Positions 46,401-54,334 of a DNA stretch of 64,000 nt are shown piece by piece. Both the position numbers and the translations under genes were made by a program. Location of the stretch: contig NZ_CP102830.1 of assembly GCF_024730785.1 (NCBI RefSeq), positions 310,001 to 374,000 on the forward strand, in the 5' to 3' direction. Positions within the stretch are counted from its first letter, which is position 1; each line of letters opens with the position of its first letter. The notes beneath the pieces are model-generated. The model saw only the letters and a list, made by a program, of their open reading frames with translations. It made no database searches and was not told the origin of the DNA. Source of the DNA: Pseudomonas sp. LS44. GTDB taxonomy: Bacteria; Pseudomonadota; Gammaproteobacteria; Pseudomonadales; Pseudomonadaceae.

Positions 46401-48141
46401 CACCATCGACCGGGTGCGCGATCAACTGCGGCGCCTGGACACCGAGACCCAGGCGCAGATTCTCAGCCGTTATCAGGCTGAGTCCGAGCGTGCCGGCTAT
46501 GAAGATTTCGACCCACTGGAAATGGACCGTTACTCGCAGCTGCAGCAATTATCGCGGGCGCTGTTCGAGTCCTCTTCCGACTTGCTCGATCTGAAAGAAA
46601 CCCTGGCGGCGCGTAACCGCGATGCGGAAACCCTGTTGCTACAGCAGGCGCGGGTCAACACCGAGTTGCAGGAAGGCCTGATGCGCACCCGCATGGTGCC
46701 GTTCGACCGCTTGGTGCCGCGCTTGCGGCGCATCGTCCGCCAGGTGGCCAGCGAATTGGGCAAGCAGGTGGAGTTCGTCGTCGGCAACGCCGATGGGGAA
46801 ATGGACCGTACCGTGCTGGAACGCATCGTCGCGCCGCTGGAACACATGCTGCGCAATGCCGTCGACCATGGCATCGAGTCCGCCGAAGCGCGGCATGCTG
46901 CAGGCAAGCCGGAGCAGGGCACGATTCGCCTGAATCTGGGCCGTGAGGGCGGTGATATCGTTCTCAGCCTCAGCGACGATGGCGGCGGCATCAAGCTCGA
47001 GGCGGTGCGCCGCAAGGCCATCGAGCGCGGCTTGATGGATGCCGATGCCGACCTGACCGATCACGAGGTGCTGCAGTTCATCCTCGAAGCGGGCTTCTCC
47101 ACCGCCGAGAAGGTCACGCAGATTTCCGGGCGTGGTGTCGGCATGGACGTGGTGCATTCGGAGGTCAAGCAACTCGGTGGCTCGATGAGCATCGACTCGA
47201 CCTTGGGTGAAGGCACGCGCTTCCTGATCCGCCTGCCATTCACCGTGTCGGTCAACCGCGCGCTGATGGTGCTGTCTGGTGAGGATCTGTACGCCATTCC
47301 GCTGAACACCATCGAAGGTATCGTGCGGGTCTCGCCGTATGAGCTGGAAGCCTATTACCAGCCGGACGCGCCGCGTTTCGAATACGCCGGACAGAGCTAT
47401 GAGCTGCGGTATCTCGGCGACCTGCTGAACAACGGTCAACATCCCAAGCTGGTCGGCCAGAGCCTGCCGCTGCCGGTGATTCTGGTGCGTTCCAGCGAAC
47501 ACGCGGTGGCGGTCCAGGTGGATTCGCTGGCCGGTTCGCGGGAAATCGTGGTGAAGAGCCTCGGCGCGCAGTTCGCTGGCGTGCACGGCATTTCCGGGGC
47601 AACCATCCTCGGCGACGGCCGCGTGGTGGTGATTCTCGACCTGCTGGCAACCATTCGCGTGCTCCATGCGCATCTGCAGAATCAGGCGCAACCACGCTTG
47701 CTCCGCTCGATCGGTCCGAGCGTCGAGGTGGAAGTCGAGCGGCCGACCCTGGTCATGGTGGTGGACGATTCGGTCACTGTGCGCAAGGTCACCAGCCGTC
47801 TACTCGAGCGCAATGGCATGAACGTGCTGACCGCCAAGGACGGGGTCGACGCGATCACCCTGCTGCAGGAACACCAGCCGGACATCATGCTCCTCGACAT
47901 CGAGATGCCGCGCATGGATGGCTTCGAAGTGGCCGCCCTGGTGCGTCACGACGAGCGCCTCAAGGATCTGCCGATCATCATGATCACTTCGCGGACCGGT
48001 GAGAAGCACCGTGAGCGGGCCATGAATATCGGGGTCAACGAGTACCTGGGCAAGCCGTACCAGGAGTCTCTGCTGCTGGAAACTATCGCGCAGCTGGTGG
48101 CGCGCCATCCCGCTGATCGTCACACGGATAAAAGCCAATGA
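40450..48141 (+). CDS. chpA: Giant hybrid CheA histidine kinase ChpA
   Basis: The central kinase of the Pil-Chp system. The start at 40450 (MGDRHDYVALEWVKG) follows GGAG and gives 2563 residues, longer than the roughly 2470 known in P. aeruginosa. Six HPt-type sites with histidine in an HxxxG context are visible at residues 49, 910, 1074, 1414, 1652 and 1798. Two further HPt-like units carry threonine there (T476 in LLTQVRGGL; T1216/T1217 in LTTLGRGAEM). An acidic linker (about 585-880) has a 52-residue tandem repeat. The CheA core follows: dimerisation helices, ATP-binding N-box around Asn2136 (HMLRNAVDHGIE), G boxes (DDGGG, SGRGVGMDVV), a CheW-like domain and a C-terminal receiver with Asp2483. 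Confidence 0.97.
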   Translation: MGDRHDYVALEWVKGEIAETLKQARQALEAFVENPQDSTRMRFCLTYAHQVHGTLQMVEFFGAALLAEEMEHLAQALMEDRVSNQGEALEVLMQAILQLPAYLERIQAARRDLPLVILPLLNDLRAARGENLLSETSLFAPDIAAPLPQLSHESLAQLRTAELPVLLRKLRQMLQMALVGVIRNHDLATNLGYMARVFARLEVLCKDAPLGPLWAIASGMVEGLANGSVVNGASVRTLLRQVDKQLKRVVDVGADGINQAAPDELIKNLLFYVAKASAESPRIRSLKEQYRLDEALLDSAEVDEERARLAGPDRDAMRSVVDALCEELVRVKDSLDLFVRSDRQRVTELDGLHAPLKQIADTLAVLGFGQPRKVILDQLDVVQALSLGQREPSDGVLMDVAGALLYVEATLAGMVGPADDSRREESHLPTTDVAQIHQLVIKEARNGLEQAKDAIIEFIASQWNHEHLARVPDLLTQVRGGLAMIPLNRAAQLLNACNRYIQEQLLARKAVPNWHNLDTLADAITSVEYYLERLSEDHASQGDLILDVAEESLDSLGYPLKEKPSILDRIEPPAAVQRAPLADPLHDIEVLSDELEPNADKQFAAQPNEPQEAAAEFEFDVDFGALPELNESPSDLLHDIEVLSDEPESNTNSPFAAPLDGPQEAAMEFDLDVDFGELPTLSESPGEALQSLSEAPSLEQSGQLDDADELIKFQLDTPALAADEPLVVGALEVAPQAVKGAPESDDEFEFELDWNASEPAPLGEIFLEQPLQDEWQALDAASDFELNELSLNPEESGSIWDDVDLSEMDLPEVDLPSAPSAVASIEPQAKPLSVADVMAAPVQAINPPAQDVPPSLLPPPADEEPVDDELQEVFIEEVGEVLDTLGEYLPRWQAERDDKNALTEVRRAFHTLKGSGRMVRALIIGELAWSIENLLNRVLERSIEAGDELFQLIGQVIDLMPSLVDEFAAKAQRQRDDVDQLAANAYVLAKGESLAKRETTLTTEPDASAEDASIKVELPAVPYADDAEEALDPQLIEIFRNEAETHLDALVAFLADCAQELPQPVTDDLQRALHTLKGSASMAGILPIAEIATPLEKLVKEYKANLLPMDLAEAELLHAAEQLFRVGLEQLESRPLAPIPGAVEFLERAQQLHQDRLEAAEALRQGRSSESRDPQLISIFLAEGMDILLDAEDLLRRWHEHPSERQELSALLEELTTLGRGAEMADLPQIDELCEALLDLYGAVEEGRLAVSERFFSEAESAHEALIGMMDQVAAGLQVSAQPERVAALRTLLDEALDPNKLGLLSIDDDGALQIVELDDATAALDMSQWLVDEAAATPPLIELDEQDWDESAFALDEPAPLPPQSIDPLDEEMVAIFLEEAVDLLESAGQALERWLVEPDNQLALSSLQRDLHTLKGGARMAEISPIGDLAHELESLYEGLVDRRFSYSPALAILLQQSHDRLAVLLEQLQAQRPLDEPSELVQAMRAFRQGLSSSLPIAELPAQFEAELELEAEMPVALIEEEIDDADVATFFDTLESHDEGAAQAITPLEQFVDSEPEVGELTASVWLEDAEVLAAPDVEAVPEPLPVSPPRAEPVSLTPLQDDRDPELVEIFLEEGFDIIDSSSAALQRWMADSDNTLEVESLQRDLHTLKGGARMAEIREIGDLAHELEFLYEDLGNGRLRASPGLFELLQRCQDALAGMLEAVRAQRVPSDGQALIQAIRHFRANPAEQLLIPASVHLRAVAAQDDEAEADILDIFLEEGDELLEEMEASIGRWEVSRDDSAAIDDMLRVLHTLKGGARLAGQKRLGDLTHDLEQHLSEAQQQGAPWPESLVLDVQSGYEGLQRELDALRQRLDISNLAELAPTLEPAGDPVAIDTPAAPPALAPVPSALPLRALTTPIIAASQVPVTNSAAKVLPFVRRAQEAAQDAAARRAPQELVKVPADLLEGLVNLAGETSIFRGRVEQQVSDFGFTLSEMEATIDRVRDQLRRLDTETQAQILSRYQAESERAGYEDFDPLEMDRYSQLQQLSRALFESSSDLLDLKETLAARNRDAETLLLQQARVNTELQEGLMRTRMVPFDRLVPRLRRIVRQVASELGKQVEFVVGNADGEMDRTVLERIVAPLEHMLRNAVDHGIESAEARHAAGKPEQGTIRLNLGREGGDIVLSLSDDGGGIKLEAVRRKAIERGLMDADADLTDHEVLQFILEAGFSTAEKVTQISGRGVGMDVVHSEVKQLGGSMSIDSTLGEGTRFLIRLPFTVSVNRALMVLSGEDLYAIPLNTIEGIVRVSPYELEAYYQPDAPRFEYAGQSYELRYLGDLLNNGQHPKLVGQSLPLPVILVRSSEHAVAVQVDSLAGSREIVVKSLGAQFAGVHGISGATILGDGRVVVILDLLATIRVLHAHLQNQAQPRLLRSIGPSVEVEVERPTLVMVVDDSVTVRKVTSRLLERNGMNVLTAKDGVDAITLLQEHQPDIMLLDIEMPRMDGFEVAALVRHDERLKDLPIIMITSRTGEKHRERAMNIGVNEYLGKPYQESLLLETIAQLVARHPADRHTDKSQ
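42202..42513 (+). repeat. 156-bp tandem duplication inside chpA (52-residue repeat)
   Basis: Two adjacent in-frame copies, 42202-42357 and 42358-42513, encode residues 585-636 and 637-688 of ChpA. Both begin LHDIEVLSDE, share FAA…PQEAA and DVDFG.LP.L.ESP, and agree at 33 of 52 residues. The DNA copies have diverged at synonymous and non-synonymous sites, so the duplication is not very recent. Further weak FEFELDW-type echoes follow downstream. Confidence 0.9.
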
Positions 48142-49157
48142 TCGAGAAAGCGGCTGGACGGATTGCCGTGCTCGCCGACACCTCGCTGCAGCGCCATGTG
48201 CTGCAGCAGGCGTTGGCGGCCAACGGTTATGAAGTGGTCCTCAATAGCGACCCGGCGCGCCTCGATGAAGACGCGTTAGAGGCGTGCTGCGCCGATTTGT
48301 GGCTGGTCGATCTGGCGCAGTCGGAAGACTCCCCGCTGGTCGACAGCCTGCTCGAGCGCTTCGCCGCACCGGTGTTGTTCGGTGAGGGGCATGCGCCCGA
48401 GCGGCACTCGGAAAACTATCCGCGCTGGGAACGGCGGCTGGTCGGCAAGCTCAAGCGCCTGGTTGGCGACCCATCGCAAGCGGTAGGGCCAAGCCTTGAG
48501 GCCTTGCTCGCCGACGCGCAGCGCCCCAACCGTCTGGAGTTGCCCAAGGCACTTGCCGAAACCCCGCTGGTCGCCGGTGAACCGGCGCGTCAGGTATGGC
48601 TGTTGGCGGCATCGCTGGGCGGGCCGGTGGCGGTTAAGGCGTTTCTCGATGCGCTGCCCGGCGGCCTGCCGCTGGGCTTCATCTATGCCCAGCATATTGA
48701 TGCCAGTTTCGAGAGCGCGCTGCCCCAAGCCGTCGGTCGCCACAGCCAGTGGCACGTCAATTCGGCGCGGACCGGCGACCCGGTGCGCTGCGGCGAGGTG
48801 GTGGTGGTGCCGATCCAGAACGAGCTGGCGTTTGCCGACGACGGCAGCATGCAAGTTGGCGCGCGGGGTTGGCCGGAACCCTATAGCCCGTCGATCGACC
48901 AGATGATGCTCAACCTGGCGCAACACTATGGTGGCCAGTGTGGGGTGATTGTCTTTAGCGGCATGGGCAGCGATGGTAGCGCCGCCGCCGCCTATGTACG
49001 CCGCCAGGGTGGAGTAATCTGGACCCAGCGTGCCGACAGCTGCGCCTGCCCAAGCATGCCGGACAGCTTGCGTGAGGGCGGTTACAGCGTCTTGAGCGGC
49101 GACCCGCGCGAGTTGGCCGAGGCGCTGGTGAACCATTTGGCCGGGCAGTGCGCCTGA
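48138..49157 (+). CDS. chpB: CheB-type methylesterase ChpB
   Basis: Removes methyl groups from PilJ. The start overlaps the chpA stop (ATGA) and the protein is 339 residues. The N-terminal third looks like a degenerate receiver (LWLVDLAQSEDSP at the acceptor position). The C-terminal CheB domain has the nucleophile region LLAASLGGPVAVKAFL, FIYAQHID for the His, and VFSGMGSDGSAAAAYV for the Asp. Confidence 0.94.
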   Translation: MIEKAAGRIAVLADTSLQRHVLQQALAANGYEVVLNSDPARLDEDALEACCADLWLVDLAQSEDSPLVDSLLERFAAPVLFGEGHAPERHSENYPRWERRLVGKLKRLVGDPSQAVGPSLEALLADAQRPNRLELPKALAETPLVAGEPARQVWLLAASLGGPVAVKAFLDALPGGLPLGFIYAQHIDASFESALPQAVGRHSQWHVNSARTGDPVRCGEVVVVPIQNELAFADDGSMQVGARGWPEPYSPSIDQMMLNLAQHYGGQCGVIVFSGMGSDGSAAAAYVRRQGGVIWTQRADSCACPSMPDSLREGGYSVLSGDPRELAEALVNHLAGQCA

Positions 49158-49183
49158 GCTGATTCTGATTTTGCGGAGTAGCC

Positions 49184-49657
49184 ATGAATCAAGCCGTTAC
49201 CGTCCCTCCGAACACCGTCAACAGTCTCAACGGACTGCTGCTAACGCTGGCCGACCGCACCCTGCTGCTGCCCAACGTGGCGGTCGCCGAGCTGATTCCC
49301 TATCGCGCCCCGCAGGTCTCGGTGGGCATGCCGGCGTGGTTCGTCGGCCAGGTCGCCTGGCGTGACTTGAGTTTGCCGCTGTTGTCGTTCGAGGCGGCCT
49401 CCGATGGCGAGGCGCACATCCATTCCGGGGTGCGGGTGGCTGTGCTGAATGCCTTGGGCGGTCGTCCGCAGGTCAAGTTCATCGCCTTGTTAGTGCAGGG
49501 CATTCCCCGCGCGCTGAAAATCGATAGCAGTCTGGCCCGCGCCGATGCGCCTCTCGCGCCGTTGGAGTTGGAAGCTGTGACTCTGGGCGGCGAGGTGGTC
49601 AAGGTTCCCGATCTGGTGGCGCTGGAGCAGCTGCTCGCCGATGCCGGACTGATCTGA
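49184..49657 (+). CDS. chpC: CheW-like adaptor ChpC
   Basis: The 157-residue CheW-domain protein contains LLLPNVAVAELIPYRAPQ and WFVGQVAWRDLSLPLLSFE (an equivalent of the RG…LPVxD strand). ChpC is a second adaptor of the Pil-Chp system, linked to specific chemo-attractant responses in P. aeruginosa. It is the last gene of the operon here: the next gene is convergent rsmE, 28 bp away, with no chpD or chpE. Confidence 0.9.
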   Translation: MNQAVTVPPNTVNSLNGLLLTLADRTLLLPNVAVAELIPYRAPQVSVGMPAWFVGQVAWRDLSLPLLSFEAASDGEAHIHSGVRVAVLNALGGRPQVKFIALLVQGIPRALKIDSSLARADAPLAPLELEAVTLGGEVVKVPDLVALEQLLADAGLI

Positions 49658-49685
49658 TCGGCGTTTGGGCGCCGAACAATAACGC

Positions 49686-50405
49686 TTAAAAATCGCCCCA
49701 CAATTGCTGTGCGACGCTCAGCGCTACCACCGGCGCAGTCTCGGTCCGCAGCACCCGCGGGCCGAGGCGGGCGGCGTGAAAATCGGCCTGCTTGGCCTGC
49801 TCGACTTCCGCATCCGACAACCCACCTTCCGGACCGATCAGAAACGCCAGACTGTGCGGCTGGGCGTGGCTGAGCAGTGGCTCGGCGACCGGATGCAGGA
49901 CCAGTTTCAGGTCGGCCTGGGTCTGCGCCAGCCACTCGCCGAGAGGCAGTGGCGGGCGAATCACCGGCAGTACCGAGCGGCCACATTGCTCGCAGGCGCT
50001 GATCGCCACTTGCCGCCAATGGGCCAGGCGCTTGTCGGCGCGCTCATCCTTCAGGCGCACTTCGCAGCGCTCACTGACGATCGGGGTGATCTCGTTGGCG
50101 CCCAGTTCGCAGGCTTTCTGGATCGCCCAATCCATCCGCTCGCCCCGCGACAAGCCTTGGCCGAGATGGATATGCAGCGGTGATTCGGGCTGCCCGGCGA
50201 ATTGCTCACGCAGTTCGACCCGCACGTTTTTCTTGCCGACCTCGAGCAATTCGCCGAGGAACTCCTGGCCGCTGCCATCGAATAGCTGCAGTGCATCGCC
50301 CGCGTTCATGCGCAGCACGCGCCCGATGTAATGGGCTTGCGCCTCCGGCAGGTCGTGCTGGCCGAGGGCGAGGGGGAGGTCGGCAAAGAAACGGGACAGG
50401 CGCAT
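49686..50405 (-). CDS. rsmE: 16S rRNA (uracil1498-N3)-methyltransferase
   Basis: A SPOUT-class methyltransferase for U1498. The start at 50405 (MRLSRFFADLPLALG) gives 239 residues, the family length. The N-terminal PUA-like domain includes YIGRVLRMNAGDALQLFDG. SPOUT knot motifs are LAFLIGPEGGLSDAEV and ARLGPRVLRTETAPVVAL. It is convergent with chpC and followed upstream by bioA. Confidence 0.96.
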   Translation of the reverse strand: MRLSRFFADLPLALGQHDLPEAQAHYIGRVLRMNAGDALQLFDGSGQEFLGELLEVGKKNVRVELREQFAGQPESPLHIHLGQGLSRGERMDWAIQKACELGANEITPIVSERCEVRLKDERADKRLAHWRQVAISACEQCGRSVLPVIRPPLPLGEWLAQTQADLKLVLHPVAEPLLSHAQPHSLAFLIGPEGGLSDAEVEQAKQADFHAARLGPRVLRTETAPVVALSVAQQLWGDF

Positions 50406-50506
50406 GGCGGCAGGCATCGGCAAATGAAGGCGCAGAGTTTAGCCGCTCGAGCGTGCCGCGCGCACCGGGCCAGGTTCACGAAGCCGGGATCGCGGCGCCC
50501 GGCTAA

Positions 50507-51913
50507 TCAGCCGGGATCGCGAAAATCGGCCGGCGCACTGGCGCTCACCGCGACGCTGACCGACTGGCTGGTGGCCAGGTCGATGCCTTCGCTGGCCACG
50601 CTGGCGAGGAAGTCGATCTGCTCTTCGCTGATCACATACGGCGGCAGCAAATACACCACGCTGCCCAGCGGCCGCAGCAGCGCGCCGCGCTGCAAGGCGT
50701 GCTGGTACACCGCCAGGCCGCGGCGCTCCTGCCACGGGTAGGCGGTCTTGCTCGCCTTGTCCTGCACCATCTCGATGGCCAGGGCCATGCCGGTCTGGCG
50801 TACTTCGGCGACATGCGGATGCTCGGCCAGATGCGCGGTGGCACTGGCCATCTTCGCAGCCAGCGCCTTGTTGGCTTCGATCACGTTGTCCTCGGCGAAG
50901 ATATCCAGGGTCGCCAGCGCCGCCACGCATGCCAGCGGGTTGCCGGTGTAGGTGTGCGAGTGGAGGAAGGCGCGCAGGGTGTCGTAATCGTCGTAGAAGG
51001 CTTGATAGATGCGGTCGGTGGTGAGCACCGCGGCCATCGGCAGGTAGCCACCGGTCAGCGCTTTGGACAGGCACAGGAAGTCCGGCGTGATGCCGGCCTG
51101 CTCGCAGGCGAACATCGTCCCGGTGCGCCCGAAGCCAACGGCGATCTCGTCGTGGATCAGGTGCACGCCGTAGCGGTCGCAGGCCTCGCGCAGCAGCTTG
51201 AGGTAGATCGGGTGATACATGCGCATGCCGCCGGCGCCCTGGATCAGCGGTTCGACGATTACCGCGGCGACCTGCTGATGATGCTCGGCCAGACACTGCT
51301 CCATGTGCGCGAACATGTTCCGCGAATGCTCTTCCCAGCCCATCCCGTCCGGCCGGTAATAGCAGTCCGGGCTCTGCACCTTGAGGGTATCGAGCAGCAG
51401 CGGTTTGTAGGTTTCGGTGAACAGCGCCACATCGCCCACCGACATCGCCGCCACCGTCTCGCCGTGGTAGCTGTTGGTCAGGGTGATGAAGCGTTTCTTG
51501 CCGTCCTGGCCGCAGTTGCGCCAGTAGTGAAAACTCATCTTCAGCGCCACCTCGATGCCCGAGGAGCCGTTGTCGGCATAGAACACCCGCTCCAAGCCGG
51601 CCGGAGTGAGCTGCACCAGGCGCTCGGACAGCTCGATCACTGGTGGATGGCTGAAGCCGGCGAGCATCACATGCTCGAGCTGGTCGAGCTGCGCCTTGAT
51701 GCGCCCGCCGATGCGTGGGTTGGCGTGGCCGAACACGTTGACCCACCAGGAGCTGACCGCATCCAGATAGCGCTTGCCGTCGAAGTCCTCCAGCCACACG
51801 CCTTCACCGCGCTTGATCGGGATCAGCGGCAGGCGCTCGTGATCTTTCATCTGCGTGCAGGGGTGCCAGAGCACCGCGAGGTCGCGCTGCATCCACTGAT
51901 CGTTCAGGCTCAT
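50507..51913 (-). CDS. bioA: Adenosylmethionine-8-amino-7-oxononanoate aminotransferase
   Basis: Biotin synthesis step using SAM as amino donor. The start at 51913 (MSLNDQWMQRDLAVLWHPC) follows GGAG and gives 468 residues. The class III aminotransferase fold has the substrate segment SSWWVNVFGHANPRI and VFYADNGSSGIEVALKM. The PLP Asp is in LIHDEIAVGFGRTG and the Schiff-base lysine in FLCLSKALTGGYLPM. It is divergent from the amine oxidase gene, as in P. aeruginosa. Confidence 0.96.
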   Translation of the reverse strand: MSLNDQWMQRDLAVLWHPCTQMKDHERLPLIPIKRGEGVWLEDFDGKRYLDAVSSWWVNVFGHANPRIGGRIKAQLDQLEHVMLAGFSHPPVIELSERLVQLTPAGLERVFYADNGSSGIEVALKMSFHYWRNCGQDGKKRFITLTNSYHGETVAAMSVGDVALFTETYKPLLLDTLKVQSPDCYYRPDGMGWEEHSRNMFAHMEQCLAEHHQQVAAVIVEPLIQGAGGMRMYHPIYLKLLREACDRYGVHLIHDEIAVGFGRTGTMFACEQAGITPDFLCLSKALTGGYLPMAAVLTTDRIYQAFYDDYDTLRAFLHSHTYTGNPLACVAALATLDIFAEDNVIEANKALAAKMASATAHLAEHPHVAEVRQTGMALAIEMVQDKASKTAYPWQERRGLAVYQHALQRGALLRPLGSVVYLLPPYVISEEQIDFLASVASEGIDLATSQSVSVAVSASAPADFRDPG

Positions 51914-52108
51914 GGTGATTCTCCTCGAGGCAGGCAGTGCTGCCACAACAACAGTCGCGCAAGCCTATGCAAAGGCCCGTCGCGCGACAACCGCCACGGG
52001 CGTCTTGGCGTCCGACGGAGATGGCTGGCCGGCCTTTCGGTGCTGGCGTATCCTGCCCGGCAGCCCGGCGCATGGAGCCTGGCGTGATGGATTGATGAGG
52101 AAGAAAAA

Positions 52109-53587
52109 ATGGTTGCGGGGAGCCTGCGCGCGTGCGCATTGGTGGTGCTGGGGCTGTTCAGCCTGACAGTTGCGGCGAAAGACAAACAACCGACGGCCAT
52201 CGTGGTCGGCGCTGGCATGGCCGGCCTGACTGCCGCCTACGAGCTGCAGCAGAAGGGCTGGCAAGTCACCCTGCTGGAAGCCAAGGCCGGTACTGGCGGG
52301 CGCTCCGGTCTGGCCACCAGCGAATGGATCGGCAGCCACAAAGCGCAGCCGCAGCTGCATCGTTACCTCGAGCAGTTCAAGCTGAGTACGTTGCCGGCCC
52401 CGGAGTTCGTGCGTACGCCGAGCTATCTGATCGACGGCCACTACTTCACCGCCGCCGAACTCAAGGAAAAGCAGCCGGCCACTGCCGAAGCCCTGGCTCG
52501 TTTCGAGAAGAGCCTCGATGAGTTGTCTGCCTCGATCGATGATCCGCTCAACCCGCATGCCAACAGCACGCTGTTTGCCCTCGATCAGATCACCGTGGCG
52601 CGTTGGCTGGATAAGCTGGCGCTGCCGGCCACCGCCCGGCAACTGGTCAACCAGCGCATCCGTACTCGCTATGACGAGCCGTCGCGCTTGTCGCTGCTCT
52701 ATCTCGCCCAGCAAACCCGCGTCTACCGCGGCATCGACGATCGCGACTTGCGCGCCTCGCGTTTGCCCGGCGGCAGCCAGATCCTCGCCCAGGCCTTCGT
52801 CAAACAGCTGAAAACCATCAAGACCAACTCGCGGGTTTCCGCCATCAGCCAGGACAAGGATGGCGTGACCGTCAAGGTTGGCGCGGTCGGCTACCAGGCC
52901 GATTACGTGGTGGTCGCCGTGCCGCTGCGTGCACTGGGGAAAATCCAGCTGACGCCCGCCCTGGACGCCAAGCACCTCGCCGCGCTGAAGAGCACCAACT
53001 ACGGCTGGCGCGACCAGATCATGCTGAAGTTCAAGCAACCGGTGTGGGAGAGTAAGGCGCGCCTGTCCGGGGAAATATTCAGCAACCAGGGCCTGGGCAT
53101 GCTGTGGATCGAGCCGGCGATCAAAGGCGGCGCTAATGTGGTGGTCAACCTGTCCGGTGACAATGCGCGCTTGCTGCAGTCGTTCGGCGACAAGCAAATG
53201 GTCGATCAGGTATTGATCCGTCTGCATGAGTTCTATCCCAAGGCACGCGGTTCCTTTACCGGCTATGAGATCCGTCGTTACAGCACCGACCCGAGTACCG
53301 GCGGCGCCTATCTGGCCTTCGGCCCAGGGCAGATCAGCCGCCAGTGGCGTCTCTGGGAGCAACCGCTGCAGCGCGTGGTGTTCGCCGGCGAACATACCGA
53401 TCCGCTGTATCCCGGCACCCTCGAAGGCGCCTTGCGCAGTGGCCAGCGCGCTGCCGCGCAAGCCACCGACCTGTATGCCGGCAAGCCAGTGCTGGTGCCC
53501 GGCCAGGCGGTGGCGGCTGCCAAAGTCGCGCCGGCCAAAAGCAACTCCCCAGCCGGGAACGGCTTTTTCTCGAAGATCTTCGAGTGA
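52109..53587 (+). CDS. Secreted FAD-dependent amine oxidase family protein
   Basis: The 492-residue protein has a signal peptide (MVAGSLRACALVVLGLFSL) and the dinucleotide-binding motif IVVGAGMAGLTAAYELQQKG with LEAKAGTGGRSG. The C-terminal FAD-binding signature is VVFAGEHTDPLYPGTLEGAL. These are the marks of the monoamine/flavin-containing amine oxidase superfamily, which in addition to amines includes phytoene desaturase-like enzymes. The substrate is not known. No Tat twin-arginine motif is visible, which is unusual for an exported flavoprotein. Confidence 0.88.
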   Translation: MVAGSLRACALVVLGLFSLTVAAKDKQPTAIVVGAGMAGLTAAYELQQKGWQVTLLEAKAGTGGRSGLATSEWIGSHKAQPQLHRYLEQFKLSTLPAPEFVRTPSYLIDGHYFTAAELKEKQPATAEALARFEKSLDELSASIDDPLNPHANSTLFALDQITVARWLDKLALPATARQLVNQRIRTRYDEPSRLSLLYLAQQTRVYRGIDDRDLRASRLPGGSQILAQAFVKQLKTIKTNSRVSAISQDKDGVTVKVGAVGYQADYVVVAVPLRALGKIQLTPALDAKHLAALKSTNYGWRDQIMLKFKQPVWESKARLSGEIFSNQGLGMLWIEPAIKGGANVVVNLSGDNARLLQSFGDKQMVDQVLIRLHEFYPKARGSFTGYEIRRYSTDPSTGGAYLAFGPGQISRQWRLWEQPLQRVVFAGEHTDPLYPGTLEGALRSGQRAAAQATDLYAGKPVLVPGQAVAAAKVAPAKSNSPAGNGFFSKIFE

Positions 53588-53592
53588 TGGCC

Positions 53593-53620
53593 GCGGGGTG
53601 CGCCGCCTGGCGCACCCCGC
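53593..53620. terminator. Perfect 12-bp stem after the amine oxidase gene
   Basis: GCGGGGTGCGCC and GGCGCACCCCGC form a perfect stem with a 4-base loop, 6 bp after the stop codon. There is no T tract downstream, so it is either a weak terminator or a 3'-end stabiliser. Confidence 0.6.
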
Positions 53621-53750
53621 TCAGCCAACGTCATTCGGCGCGGGCTCCCCTGGTATCGATCGTATTTCTCGATATTTCCAAGCGAAATTTTCCGCTTTAT
53701 CTCGATAGATTTGCCGCTAGTCTTACGCCAATATTTTTTGGGGTAATGCT

Positions 53751-54302
53751 ATGCAGTGGCGCAATTCTTCGGCCCGTTACGGTCTGGTCAGCATCCTGTT
53801 GCACTGGGGCGTGGCGCTGGCGGTCTTCGGTCTGTTCGCGCTGGGCTGGTGGATGGTCGGGCTGGATTACTACAGCGCCTGGCGGCAAACCGCTCCGTCC
53901 CTGCATAAATCGATCGGCCTGATCCTGCTCGCTGTCATGCTGCTGCGCCTCGTCTGGCGCTTCATCAGCCCGTCGCCGCCATTGTTGGACAGCTACGGGC
54001 GGCTGACCCGCGTCAGCGCCAAAGCCGGCCATGGCCTGCTGTATCTCGGTCTGTTCGCGGTGATGATTTCCGGCTACCTGATCTCCACCGCCGATGGCCG
54101 CGGGATTAGCGTGTTCGGCCTGCTCGAAGTCCCGGCATTGATTACCGGGATTCCTGATCAGGAAGACGTAGCCGGCGCGGTGCACGAATACCTGGCCTGG
54201 GGCCTGGTGATCTTCTCTGGATTGCACGCCCTGGCGGCCCTGAAACACCACTTTATCGACCGTGACGCCACCCTGGCACGCATGCTGGGGCGCGCACGCT
54301 AA
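53751..54302 (+). CDS. Cytochrome b561 family membrane protein
   Basis: The 183-residue four-helix protein is of the prokaryotic cytochrome b561 type. Heme-ligand histidine positions are in LLHWGVALAVFGLF, LHKSIGLILLAV, VHEYLAWGLVIF and LHALAALKHHF. The RxTRVSAKAGHGLLYLGLF segment is typical. It precedes a YceI gene 32 bp later; the b561-YceI pairing is common and suggests joint handling of a quinone-like or isoprenoid compound. Confidence 0.93.
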   Translation: MQWRNSSARYGLVSILLHWGVALAVFGLFALGWWMVGLDYYSAWRQTAPSLHKSIGLILLAVMLLRLVWRFISPSPPLLDSYGRLTRVSAKAGHGLLYLGLFAVMISGYLISTADGRGISVFGLLEVPALITGIPDQEDVAGAVHEYLAWGLVIFSGLHALAALKHHFIDRDATLARMLGRAR

Positions 54303-54334
54303 CCCTCCCGCCTCTCACAAGGATATAGATCGAT

